From NCBI RefSeq assembly GCF_000801105.2, contig NC_079516.1, positions 11,098,001 to 11,162,000 of the forward strand: a DNA stretch of 64,000 nucleotides, written 5' to 3'. Positions within the stretch are counted from its first letter, which is position 1. Every line of letters begins with the position of its first letter. The notes beneath the pieces are model-generated. The model did not search any database, was not told the DNA's origin, and saw only the letters and a list, made by a program, of their open reading frames with translations. Shown here piece by piece: positions 1 to 10,883 of this stretch. A program made the translations under genes and the position numbers. This stretch comes from Raphanus sativus. Its lineage: Eukaryota > Streptophyta > Magnoliopsida > Brassicales > Brassicaceae.

Positions 1-290
1 ATAAATGTCAACCAAGGAACGATAAAAAGCAAACCAGAAAACGAGAAACTAAACCGAATAGAACCAATGGTAAGGAAGAATATTCTCTACTGAGAGTATC
101 CGATCCTTCTAGAGCCCTAGTTTTACACTCTCTCTCTCTCTCTAGGGAAAATTCGCGTAAGATATCTTCTTCTCCGCATTGCTTATAGTCTCGAAATCTT
201 TACTCACCGTTTATTTTTTTTTTGGTAGTAGATCTGAACTCAGAACCCTCGCAATTCGTTCGTAGCTCTTTATTCATTTCCGTCTGAGCA
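1..290 (+). promoter_or_regulatory. Proximal promoter and 5' leader of the eEF1B-gamma gene
   Basis: This stretch precedes the eEF1B-gamma ATG at 291. A CT-rich tract (about 126-143) and a pyrimidine-rich leader are typical of plant translation-factor genes. No convincing TATA box is seen, and the transcription start cannot be placed from sequence alone. Confidence 0.5.
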
Positions 291-1928
291 ATGGCTTTGG
301 TTAGTTCTGCTACATTCGATCATCAATGCTAAGCTTATTCCTTGGGTTTAGTGTGCTGAGTTTGTTAGTGTTAAATCACAGGTTCTACACACTTACAAGG
401 GAAACAAAGGTGCCTACAAGGCACTCATCGCTGCAGAGTATGCAGGTGTCAAGATCGAGGAGTCCTCCAACTTTCAGATGGGCGTCACCAACAAATCTCC
501 CGAGTTTCTCAAGATGAACCCCATTGGAAAGGTTCCCGTGCTTGAGACTCCACAAGGTCCCATCTTTGAGAGCAATGCCATCACCCGATACGGTATTAAC
601 TTCTTTTCCTTCTCTTTCCCATTTATATGTTTGTTTGGAATATAATTTAATGTTTTGCTGTCATACTACAGTGAGCCGTGTGAATGGTGACAGCCCTTTG
701 AATGGATCATCCCTCATTGATTACGTAAGCTCATGTTCATCCCCTAGGCAATTTTAAACAGTTCTTTACTATTTATTAAATGTCTAATTTGCATTTTCAG
801 GCTCACATTGAGCAATGGATTGATTTTGCCTCGTTGGAGATTGATGCTAACATGCTGAGGTGGTTCGCTCCAAGGATGGGCTATGCTCCTTTCTCTGCTC
901 CTGTAACTGCTTCTCTTCACTCTCTCTCCTTAAAACCATGCTACTCTCTTTGCATTCTAATAATTCTCCCTTTTTTTTCTTCTTAAGGCTGAGGAAGCTG
1001 CTATTGCTGGATTGAAGAGAGGACTTGATGCTCTTAACACCCATCTCGCCTCCAACACTTACCTCGTTGGACACTCTGTTACCCTCGCGGATATTGTAAC
1101 CATCTGCAACTTGAACTTGGGATTTGCCACCGTGATGACCAAGAGCTTCACCTCTGAGTTCCCTCATGTTGAGAGATACTTCTGGACAATGGTCAACCAA
1201 CCCAACTTCAAGAAGGTGATTGGTGATGCCAAGCAGACCCAAGCTGTCCCTCCTGTTCCTTCTAAGAAAGCTGCGCAGCCTGCAAAGCCCAAGGAGGAGC
1301 CTAAGAAGCCTGCCCCTGCAGCAGAGGCACCCAAGTTTGCTGAGGAGGAAGAAGCACCAAAGCCCAAGGCCAAGAATCCTCTTGATTTGCTACCACCTAG
1401 CCCAATGGTTCTTGATGAGTGGAAGAGGCTTTACTCCAACACCAAGTCCAACTTCCGTGAGGTTGCAATCAAAGGTATAATATTTAAGCTGCTGATCACA
1501 GTTGCATTCTATTAATCTGACTGCATTCAATGTTTGAATTCAATGCAGGATTCTGGGACATGTACGATCCAGAGGGATACTCGCTATGGTTCTGTGACTA
1601 CAAGTACAACGACGAGAACATGGTTTCGTTTGTTACACTGAACAAGGTTGGTGGGTTCCTCCAGCGAATGGACTTGGCACGTAAATATGCCTTTGGAAAG
1701 ATGCTCATTTGCGGGTCAGAGGCTCCTTTCAAGGTGAAGGGTTTGTGGCTGTTCCGTGGACCAGAAATCCCCAAATTCATTATGGATGAGGTCTACGACA
1801 TGGAGCTCTACGAGTGGACCAAAGTTGATATCTCTGACGAAGCACAGAAAGAGCGTGTTAGCCAGATGATTGAAGATGCCGAGCCTTTTGAAGGTGAGGC
1901 TCTTTTGGACGCCAAGTGCTTCAAGTGA
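291..1928 (+). CDS. Elongation factor 1-gamma (eEF1B-gamma)
   Basis: The product is the gamma subunit of the eEF1B complex, which recharges eEF1A with GTP during translation elongation in the cytosol. Six exons with GT-AG junctions join in frame: 291-299, 382-592, 672-724, 801-902, 988-1474 and 1549-1928, giving 413 residues, the family's usual length. The N-terminal half is a GST-like fold (starts MALVLHTYKGNK; later NTYLVGHSVTLADIVTICNL). A charged Lys/Pro/Ala/Glu-rich linker follows (about residues 215-260). The C-terminal eEF1G domain includes NPLDLLPPSPMVLDEWKR and GFWDMYDPEGYSLWFCDYKY and ends EALLDAKCFK. Exon 1 encodes only three residues before the first intron. No frameshift or stop is seen, so the gene looks functional. 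In Arabidopsis the closest homologues, from memory, are At1g09640 and At1g57720; the neighbouring F-box and p24 genes favour the latter. Confidence 0.97.
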
Positions 1929-2684
1929 GAGATGCTCTTCTTCACCCCCACCTCTATCTCCACAGGGTGCTTACTCTGTTACTAGTGTTTTGATATCTTC
2001 TAGAGTCCTTGCAACCTTTGAATCGTAGAGTTTTGTTTTCCATTTGGGATTTAACAACTGCTCTTTTGTGACAGAATTGCCTAAAACTCCTCTTTCTATG
2101 TTGTCATCTTTCTATTGGTTTACATCCATTTTGGTTTCGACTTTAGATTGGTTTATTCGAAATTCGTGGCACTTATAAATTATTACATCGGTATGACTCT
2201 AGCATTGAAACATTAAGCAGCTTGAATAAATTTGACAACAAAATAGAAAACATCTGTGTAGCAAGTGATCGAACCTTAGAAGCCAAGCAAGCATTAGGAT
2301 CATATGGTCTTAGCCATAGTGACTCTGACTTTAAGACCATGTTCCATACTAAGAATGACAGAGGGAATTGGTTCGATCTTGCGACCTTCAACGACCTTGA
2401 AATCATAATTTTGTATGATCTCCACAGCGACCTGCAAGAAAGCTAAATGTTTACCCAAAATTCAGTAATACTTTTTTGATCAGATTTGGTTCGGTTTCTG
2501 GATTCGGATTTTCTGCCCAATCCTATATCGTTTATTGTCACAAAATTTTAAACGAGAGTGACAATAGTTCCAATTCATTTTGGGTATGCAACAATTTTTT
2601 TAAACCAAAACACATTTTATTATGTATGTGTTCTATTTAGATAAATCATTAAAAAATTATTCTAGACTCATTTAAAGAAAGTAA
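1929..2684. other. eEF1B-gamma 3' UTR and gene-free spacer
   Basis: The first 200-250 bases are T-rich and probably hold the 3' UTR and polyadenylation region of eEF1B-gamma. The rest is AT-rich DNA with short chance reading frames only. I see no recognisable gene. Confidence 0.6.
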
Positions 2685-2725
2685 CTAGATTTTGATCTGC
2701 ACTTCAAAAGCGCGGGTTTTTTTTT
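2685..2725 (-). mobile_element. Helitron 3' terminus (degenerate)
   Basis: Read on the minus strand, this block ends CAAAATCTAG followed by T, the canonical Helitron CTRR|T end. Just inside it lies a weakened GC hairpin (CCGCGCTTTTGAAGTGC). A matching 5' TC end was not found, so the element may be truncated. Confidence 0.5.
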
Positions 2726-2939
2726 GAAATAAACCAAATTTAATATGAATAAAATTTTTGAAATGGTTAAATGTTAATGTTACAAAGTTGTATTATAGTA
2801 AAAAAGTGAATATGTTTAAAACTATATAATTTATAAATTATCTTATTTAAATTTTTGTATGTGCACTCTTATATTAACTATTTTAGGCTTGGAATATTAT
2901 ATGGATCCGAGAAACCAAACTAAAATTGACTAAAAAACA

Positions 2940-3490
2940 CAGGTTTTGTTCGGATCTGGATTCATGGTAAAATATCTATTGTGTGTTTTTTTGGGACCCA
3001 CAGGTCACGGTTCGAGTCTGGATTGGCTCTCGATTCGAGTTTGGATCCTGATTGAGACCCGACCGGATACCTAAAATACCTAAAATGTTTTGTTTGTATC
3101 TGGGTATTTCAAATATTTTTTCTGTATTATGAATATTGTTTAAAGTTTTGGGTTTGGTTAGTTTCGGGTTTTTAATAAAATTTCAAATTAAAAAAAAAAA
3201 TATTTTGGGTATTCAGGTAAAATTATGAGTGTATCTTTCGGTTCTTCAGTCAGTTTCAGATAAAAGGTTGGATGAAGATTTTGTATTTGAATAGTTTCAG
3301 GCATTTATTGGAGTTTTCGAATACTTTTGAGTTTTCAGATGTTTCAAATATATATTTTTGGGTCTTAAATATCTAGATTTGTACATATTTAAAATTTTTG
3401 AAATATTTAGTTGAGATTAATTGTCTAGGATTTAAAAGATCCAAACCCGAAACAAATTAATCTCTATCCGTCCCAATATCCGAATAAATC
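2940..3490. repeat. Degenerate dispersed repeat (Gly/Phe-like GGTTCGG/CCGAA motifs)
   Basis: Dense runs of TTCGGATCTGG, GGTTCGAGTCTGG and GGGTATTC-type words characterise this block. The same vocabulary recurs, in the reverse sense, around 25832-26490, 27110-27680, 33115-33545 and 42060-42740. It has no coding potential. It is a crucifer-type dispersed repeat, but I cannot name the family. Confidence 0.5.
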
Positions 3491-3671
3491 AATCGTGGTG
3501 AATCACGAGTCAATGAAATAGGGAAATATGTGTTGATCATTTCTATTTTTATAGTTATAATTATTAGGCGTTAAGTTAGTTATAATAGTGAGTTTTTTTA
3601 CATCTAACCGTGAGGCTTTAATGTTAGCATGTGAAATGTTTGTATGCTTAGAATAAATCATAGTGTTAAAT

Positions 3672-4815
3672 CACTACAAAAAAAGTTGCTATTCATAGCA
3701 CATTGTTATAGCTCGTTTTACCGAACTGCTGTCGTTGATGAAGGTAATATTTTTTAATTATAGAACAGCATTAGATAAATGCTATGATAGAGTTTTAGTA
3801 AGCGGGAACCTAAAATTAGTTTTTTCGCGAAACACTTAATGAAAATTAGCTTTTCCCTCACTCTCATTGGGGTTCCCTCTCATCTCTCTCATTTTTCTCT
3901 CTTTCTCTATTGAACCCTAAATGACATCCCCATTGATTCTCTCTCGAAAAAAAAAAATCTGGAAACCAATTAGCTCAGGAACCAATCTCTATCAACCTCC
4001 ATCTCGAAAACCCTAAACGAAATCCGCCTCAATTCCCATCAAAACCAATCTCCATCCTCTCAAACCATCCTCGCCGCTTCAAACCATCCTTGCCGCTTCT
4101 CCCAGCCGCCACAATTCTTCGATTCAGCTCCGGTTTTACATCTCGAAGGTATTGGAAGTCCTAATTTTGAGTTGCGATTTACATAATCTCGAATTTATTA
4201 TTTTACTTTTTCAGTTCTTGGTTGCTTTGAGTTCTTATTTGCTTTGAGTTATTGGTTGCTTTGAGTTCTTGTTTGGTATTGTTATATGCTCTGAATTATT
4301 TTGATGATTTTTTGGATTTTATGTATCGTTATATGCTCTGAGGACAACTTGACATCACATTTATGTTACGAAAATCTTTCAACTTAGGTTCGAACACAGT
4401 ACGATGGACAAAGCTTGGGTACATAAGCAGGTACTGATCTTAAGCATATATATTTTAGTTTTCATTTGGTGCATCTCACTAACATGTTTCTTTTGTTTTC
4501 ATTTTGATTGTTAATGGAAGAGTTGATCCTGGATATGAGAGAGGGGCTTCACAGTTTGTCCGGGATGTGGCTTCAGCTACGGGAGGAATTAATATGATTA
4601 TATGCCCGTGCATAGACTGCCGTAACATTGATCGTCATTCAGCAAGTGTTGTAGTTCACCATCTAGTTACCAGGGGAATGGAGGAGGGTTATAAGGTGCG
4701 GAGTGATTGGTATCTACATGGAGAAGTGAACTCAGAGATTGCAGGTGAAAGTAGAGCAACTGAATGGAATGATGAGATCTTTGGGCTGTACAGAGCTACT
4801 GAATGGCCAGTTTAA
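3672..4815 (+). mobile_element. CACTA (En/Spm) transposon 5' fragment with transposase-associated domain
   Basis: The block opens with CACTACAAAAAAAGTTGC, the terminal inverted repeat type of CACTA transposons. An ATG at 4404 encodes MDKAWVHKQ and is followed by a GT donor at 4431. Downstream, about 4510-4815 encodes GRVDPGYERGASQFVRDVA, then IICPCIDCRN and DWYLHGE. Together these match the N-terminal transposase-associated domain (PF13963 type; Cys and His motif for DNA binding) of TNP2-like proteins. The expected acceptor before the second exon is not clean, so splicing is probably lost. The reading frame ends at 4815, where the sequence turns into retrotransposon DNA. No catalytic transposase region and no right terminus are present. 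It is a remnant. Confidence 0.75.
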
Positions 4816-5159
4816 TTCGAAATTCGCCAAACCAATACGACAATTCGACTTCCTGGCGACAACCGAATTCGACCGATACGAACCGCCGGTTTTGGCCGAA
4901 ACTTGCCAAACCGATGCGTCGATTCAACTTCTCTGGTAAACCGGGTCAAACCATCGGTCTGTCAAACCAAAACCGAGAACTTACCTCTGACTGATAGACC
5001 GGATGAAACAAGACCAGATCTCGGCGCCGAGTGAACGAGACAAGGGTCCAGTCGCACCACGCTACCGTGTCTCGGACCATCTAACACTCAAACCATTTCC
5101 TTAAGAATTCATTGAATCCAATCTCGTATCTCCCATCAATGAACTGGGGGAGGACTTAC
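4816..5159 (+). mobile_element. Internal 3' region of an LTR retrotransposon with polypurine tract
   Basis: The GC content rises abruptly at this junction with the CACTA remnant. The block ends in a purine-rich tract (AACTGGGGGAGGACTTAC, about 5142-5159) directly before an LTR that starts with TG, which is how a polypurine tract primes plus-strand synthesis. No gag or pol coding sequence is recognisable, so only the last ~340 bases of the internal region survive. Confidence 0.6.
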
Positions 5160-5689
5160 TGTAGGGACTGGATTTACATCCTCCCACAAGGCCCAAGAGA
5201 TAGATAGCCCGGCCCACTCACGACTTCACATCGGCTCGGCTTGACTCGACGGCTTGGGGGGATTCATTCTCGTTTGTTCGGCTAGAGAGTACTTTTAGCC
5301 GATGGCTCGGCTCCCGAAAAAGCGGCGTCCCAAAGCCCGCCAAATGAGATTAAACACTCGGGCCAACAGGCGAAAGCCCACGAGGCTTAGATCACGAAGA
5401 TTAGGTCACAAGGTGAAGAGACGTCAGCTATAAAAGGAGAAGGGACAACGAGGAAAGGATCCGAAATCACACACACTCACCTGGCGGCTAGAATTAGGGT
5501 TTTCATCTTGTATTCTCGCCGTTGTACTTTTCCGACCGATAGCTTCCGAGCTCCGGTCTCTCTTTCTCACCGCTTGTTTCCTCTTTTGTACACCGACTGA
5601 ACTCTTTCTCATCTGAATAAAAACATCTTCGACTAAACGCACAATCGAAATCTGTCTACTTTAGCATAGAACCGTTTTCCGATCAAACA
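5160..5689 (+). mobile_element. 3' LTR (Gypsy-like), inserted in the DPH6 pseudogene
   Basis: The 530 bp unit begins TGTAGGGACTGG and ends GATCAAACA, giving TG...CA ends. It contains a TATA box (TATAAAAGG near 5430) followed by a transcribed-looking leader and a polyadenylation signal (AATAAAA near 5617), which is standard LTR structure. A polypurine tract lies immediately upstream. Its right end abuts the last recognisable codons of the minus-strand DPH6 pseudogene, so the insertion cut off that gene's C-terminus. No 5' LTR is in the window. Superfamily assignment to Gypsy is an inference. Confidence 0.7.
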
Positions 5690-8622
5690 TTAAGCTCTTT
5701 GAATGCAGTTTCAAAAATGTCAGATAACCTCTCGACGGACACGCCAAGACTTGTAGAAAAGTGTATTCTTAAGCTCTGCATCATCAACAAAAATAAGAGC
5801 TATAAGAAAAGCTTTAGATGAAAGACTGACAATGTGTTCAAGAAAGAAACCCATTCATTCTCACCATTGTGTCTTGCCAAGAGAATGAATTTTCAGACAA
5901 GGTTTTGTTGAGAAGATACACACAAAATCTCGATAATCTCTCCAGTTGTGGTTCTTCATCTCTGGAAGGTTCATGAAGCTTCCTCATCACTTCGGCAGAG
6001 ATGGAGAGAACATTCACACATATTTTCCCATCAACAACTCGTGTCTGCACAGTCTTGGTGCCATTTCTCTGGCTTATATCCCCAACAACTGTAGTCTCCT
6101 TCACACAATTGATCTTTCCTGGTTTCATCATCGGTCTCTGTATCTTCTTCCACGTATAAGACAGGTTTTACTTCAACAAGAGCCCTGCAGAACAGCAGTT
6201 TAAAAAAATCAGATATTCACAGACCAGTAATATTAGATTCTCTACCGTGTTTAATAAATACCTTTTGGGGAGATCAGGGACAAGGATGTAAAGGAAAATA
6301 GGATCGATGACACTGGATACTCTCCGAGAAGACTTTGCCAAATCCAAGAAGGAAACAAACTTTTCATGAAGTTGGTTCCTCTCTGATTGCTGTGTGCGTG
6401 CTGAACAGAACACCACAAAGAGAACAGCTGATGAAGAGATTGAGCATCTAAAAGCCTCAGCTATCGCCTCACTGTTCCTCAATGCTTGATTCAGCTCAGC
6501 AAATTGCGCCTTCGTTTCGAAGATTCATCCTGGGAGGGTCAAGTCCTAACTGTCCAGCCATGTGAAGTACACCCTTGTGCAAAGTAGCCTGTAGTAGAAA
6601 TGAGTTTGCTGATTAAAAAAAAAAAACTTAAAACCTTTATTCAGAAGTTGAGAGGAAACAGTTTGACCTGACTATAAGGACCAATGCAGCTAGGTGCCCA
6701 GGAAGAGATGCTCTGTACATGGAGAACCCTTTTGCTGTGGTCATTGGCGACTAAAACCTCAACGTAAGCTCTATTGTACTACGTGAAGGAACACCAAAAG
6801 GGCACTTCTCTTGTGTGATGAACTTCACATAAGTCTCATTCGCCACAGCAAATTCAGTCATATCGGAGATGTAAAGATGTATGTATAAGACATTCTGCCA
6901 TTTAAGTCCATGTTTCAAAATCTGAGTCTCAATTTCTGTAAGAACAGTCTCATCAAGATCTTCTTTCAGACCTGTACACAGAGTATAAATCAAATATTTA
7001 ATTACACGTGGGAGAACATCATGAAGATTTGGTCTGTGTTTAGGTGTTACCTGTTGAAGATTCACTAGATTCTTCTTCAAGCCAGCAGCAAATGGAGAAT
7101 GTGTTTTCCTTCCCGGTCTTTGATAAGTTAACTCTGGTTCTTGTATGTTCAACTACACCATGGATTCCATTATCTAGTTGGCAGGTAGATTCTGGTGTGT
7201 TAGGACCCATCTCCTTGTACCTCAAACACCAATCCTGGCTCCTCTTCAACGGAATTAGAGTCTGCATTTCCCTTCTTTTCGATATGGAAGATCGTTGGAT
7301 GAAGAACTCCAACAGGTGCAATAGAGTCTGGAGAGTGTAGCTTAACTTCAAATTCATCAAGCACGATTCTCGCATTCTAAGAAAACAAACATACATTTAT
7401 CAAACTACAGATAAATGTGATGGAACAGTGAACTCAAAACTTGTTAAGATTGCTAAGAAGACATACAGTGAAAAGCGGGCAATCGAGAGTCAAAGTCTCA
7501 TATTCTCCTCCTTCACCGCAAACATTACTTCCATATAACCTAAGCAAAGATACATTCAGAAGCCACATGAAGGCTAAGTCTTAGTGAAGCGCTAAAAGAG
7601 AAATGTAGCATACTCTTTCAACTTCAAAAGATGTGGTTCCATGAAGGCCAAGTCTTTTCCTAAATGCTTCGAGGGATCCAACCCTATTGCCGCCACCTTG
7701 ACTAGAATAGCTTTGATTCCATTAGCTATCTGCAAGTAAACAAGAAACGAGTTAAAGAAGAAGTACAAAATCATAAAGTGAAAAATCGAAACTTGGGGTA
7801 TACCATTTCCTGAAGAAGCAAAGTCTGGTCTTGTTTCCACAAAAACGCCAAAGAAACAAGACCTAACCGTGAACAAATACTTTTCACACGCAGACGTTGG
7901 TAGTCTGATGCAATTGCGCCAGATGATACTGCGGTGATGGAAGGTATCTGTCTCTTCACTTCACTTAACAACACAAACATATCTTCCACTTCATCGTCTG
8001 GAGTCATTTTGTAGCTAAGTTTCTGATGTCTGCAAAGATAAATGCTCAGAATAACAATCCAACCAAAACAAGAAAAAAAAGGGGATTAGAATCTAAAGCA
8101 AAAGCCTAACCTGGAAGAGCCTCGGATTCTCCTGAACAATGGCACATTCATGCATTCTGCATAGCTCACAATAATCTGGTGGCCTACCTGCACAATACAT
8201 TCACCAGATTCATATAAACACAGTTCTATACATATGTGAAAATAATTAAAACCCTAATCTTTCTTAAAACCCTTGTTCAAATTCAATTAAAGTATTCAGC
8301 TTTCCCTCACAATCATGAACATATATGTATCTAATTATTCAAGACAAAAGAAGAAGCAGTCTTACAGTTTGATACATGTAGCTGTCCAGCTCATCGACCG
8401 GATCATCAACCGGTAACAAGTTCGCCAATGCAACGTTCTATTACAAAACATACAAATCAGCAATGAGATTTAAAACTCATATATCAAAAAAACTGCAGTT
8501 TCAGGGAAGCTCTTAACAATAACAGGTACGAGAAGAAAACGTACCTCGTGACCGTACTGGATACATTTCATCATAACATAGCAGCTATCTTTGCCACCAC
8601 TCACTAAAGCCACAACCTTCAT
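5690..8622 (-). pseudogene. Diphthine-ammonia ligase (DPH6-like), broken
   Basis: DPH6 proteins carry out the last step of diphthamide formation on eEF2 and combine an N-terminal PP-loop ATP-binding domain with C-terminal RidA/L-PSP-like domains. Eleven exons are readable: 8545-8622 (MKVVALVSGGKDSCYVMM, the SGGKDS PP-loop), 8366-8437, 8111-8187, 7804-8029, 7614-7729, 7467-7539 (CGEGGEYETLTLDCP), 7051-7376, 6668-6971, 6262-6588, 5865-6184 and 5690-5775. The first six splice in frame. Then damage accumulates: a +1 frameshift near 7205, a deletion near 6765 that puts a stop in the RidA-like region, a +1 slip near 6502 in an A run, and a ~2 bp loss near 6055. The last exon stops dead at an LTR after FKELN. 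Retained introns mean the copy arose by DNA duplication, not retroposition. An N-terminal peptide could still be made. Confidence 0.88.
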
Positions 8623-8895
8623 CTCTCTAGTTGCAGTGTGAGGAGAGGAAGTTCTTCTCTATGTAGTCACCAGCGACTTTAAAAGAGAGAAAAAGGAACT
8701 TTATAAGTATTTAGGAATGTGGCATGACTTTTCTTCTTGTTATTCGATTAGGCCCTTTAATGTATTTTTTTTTTTGTTATTCGATTGGGCCCTTTACCAG
8801 GTCGGTCTTCCGGTTCTCTCTAAAAAACATAAACAGCGTTTCCATGTCTGAAACCGTTGTGCTTAGCAGTTTGTGTTATTATTACCTCTAGAGAT
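8623..8895. promoter_or_regulatory. Upstream region of the DPH6 pseudogene
   Basis: This region lies upstream of the minus-strand DPH6 start and probably once served as its promoter. It contains a near-duplicated phrase (GTTATTCGATTAGGCCCTTTA and GTTATTCGATTGGGCCCTTTA). The word GGCCC resembles the site II/TCP-type motifs common upstream of translation-related plant genes; that link is inference. Confidence 0.35.
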
Positions 8896-9026
8896 TGGGA
8901 AACAAACTGATTGAGAAGCATGGGAATCCTAACTTCAAAATGAGCGCTTCAGGTGCTCACGACAACGAACCAGCTATCCTCGTCCATAGACCGTCTCAAC
9001 TACCAAAGATTCAGGAAGAACCTTAA
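8896..9026 (+). pseudogene. Unrecognised short coding remnant
   Basis: An open stretch reads GNKLIEKHGNPNFKMSASG, then AHDNEPAILVHRPSQLPKI and QEEP before a TAA at 9024. The composition is markedly less AT-rich than its surroundings and looks like the tail of a real exon. No family is recognised, and there is no convincing start or upstream exon. It may be a fragment of a neighbour of the DPH6 source locus. Confidence 0.3.
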
Positions 9027-9649
9027 AAACTTCCTCATTTCCCAAGACAAAATGATGTAAAGGCGGTATTGGTTTGAAAGAAAATTCATTTTCATACATT
9101 AATAGACTCTGCATTGTTTCACAAGATTTGATGAGGATTTTAATGTATTTATCTAATTCTTATGCTTTAGATTTTAAAACAATGTCAATGAATTTGATAG
9201 AAACGAATTCCTTTAAGTTTCATGACTTTTGCATTAGAATTGAACCTAGACAAGTTTGGAATTGATATCTCATATAAGATCACACTAACATAGTTCTCAG
9301 ATACTAGACGCTGAGTTCAGTGAGATAATTTCTTTACATCACTCTACATAAAAAGCGAAATAACATAACAAAAAAACAAAAGTATTTATATATCAAATAA
9401 ATAAATTTGTTTAAGAAGAAGAAAGTCATATATAATAATTGATTCACATATTCAAATATTTTTATATCACTATATAATGATACAACTATATTTGAATTTG
9501 AAAAAAATAATATCATGACTCATTTTGATCTGGGAAAAAATATACTAGTTCATACATTGCATTGCAATATAGATTATGACAAACAATATACTTACATCCA
9601 TCAAGATGATGATATACCTTTGAAATTTATAATAAAAGTTACATTTCTT
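9027..9649. other. AT-rich intergenic DNA
   Basis: Only short chance reading frames are present. I see no gene, RNA or clear element boundary. Confidence 0.5.
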
Positions 9650-10560
9650 ATCATATTATAAAAATCAATAATCTTGATGAATATATATGATAAATAAACA
9701 AAAAAAGAATTATCTTCAATACTAGTTTAAAAGCACAAAACTGTTTCTTTATTATAATGAAATTTTCATTAATTTCTTTTAAAAATTACTGAAAAATCCA
9801 CAAAAATGAGTAACACAGATATTAATAGAATAAGAAAAATATTAAATTGAATAACACGTAAAAGATCTTTTTTATGTCATCCGTATAATATCTTGAAAGA
9901 GTGTTTACAAGCAGTGATGAATTTAAATTAAATGATCAATTAGATAATTGAATAACACTAATTAATGAAGACTGAAGTTCCTTCCAATTTAGCCTAACTT
10001 TTAGATCCAATACATCCATCTTAGTTGTGTTTCAAATAAAAAAAACCTCCATCTTAGTTAACTTCATATTAAGAAATCTTTTCGGATAAAAATAATAATA
10101 AATTTTATTGTAGTTTTCCATTTTGTCAAATTTTAAATTTGTGATACAGATGCATAAAAAATATTCGACCTTTCTAGTGGTTAATGATGTGGCAAAAAGA
10201 GTTGTGAGTTCATATAAATCTTATACCATAGTACCAGAAAATATAACTAAAAAAGTTTAATATGTCTTCTAAATCAAATGTATTATAAATATTTTTTCAA
10301 CTGCAAAAACTTTGATGTGGCAAAAAGAGTCGTGAGTTCATATCAATATTATACCATAGTACGTACTAGCAAATTATAACTACAAACTTTTAATGTGTCT
10401 TCTAAATCAAATTATATTATAAACATTTTTCAATTGCAAAAACTTTGATATGGCAACACTTTAACAATCAATAAGTAAAATTAAGCAAACATTAAGCAAA
10501 ATTAAGCAAAATTTAAGTAAAATATAACTTTTAGTTTGGAAAAATATAATACTAAAAAGA
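9650..10560. repeat. Segmental duplicate, copy 1 (3' flank of neprosin-like pseudogene 1)
   Basis: The stretch beginning AATCTTGATGAATATATATG and ending around AGTTTGGAAAAATATAATAC recurs at 12395-13215 in the same order and strand, with scattered substitutions and small indels. Inside each copy there is a further ~126 bp tandem pair (GATGTGGCAAAAAGAGT at 10187 and 10313 here). The copies lie at the 3' side of two decayed neprosin-domain genes, so they probably date from a tandem gene duplication. Confidence 0.7.
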
Positions 10561-10883
10561 AAAACCAAAGTCTATTGATTCTAACCAAATCCGATTATGA
10601 AAATTATACTATGTATTAGACATCTAAACCGAATTTTCCAAAATACAAACTACCAACACGAGCTCAGTTAGATACTCGAACAACCTAATTCAAATTGAAA
10701 TCAAAATAAAATAAATTAAATTGACACACGTACAGTCCAAAAGACAAGAGCCTGGGCTGGGAGTCCATATATATGTCGGGATAAACCTCAAAATAATCAA
10801 AACATATACACTTGGTCATTTTGCTATATAAAATTTTAAACTACACAAATTAGTTACGAATTAAGTAGGAAAGTTTTTGATAC

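Noticed and set aside
4739..5000. Overlapping plus-strand open frames across the CACTA/LTR junction
   Set aside because: They run through a junction of two mobile elements and match no known protein; chance frames in GC-richer DNA.
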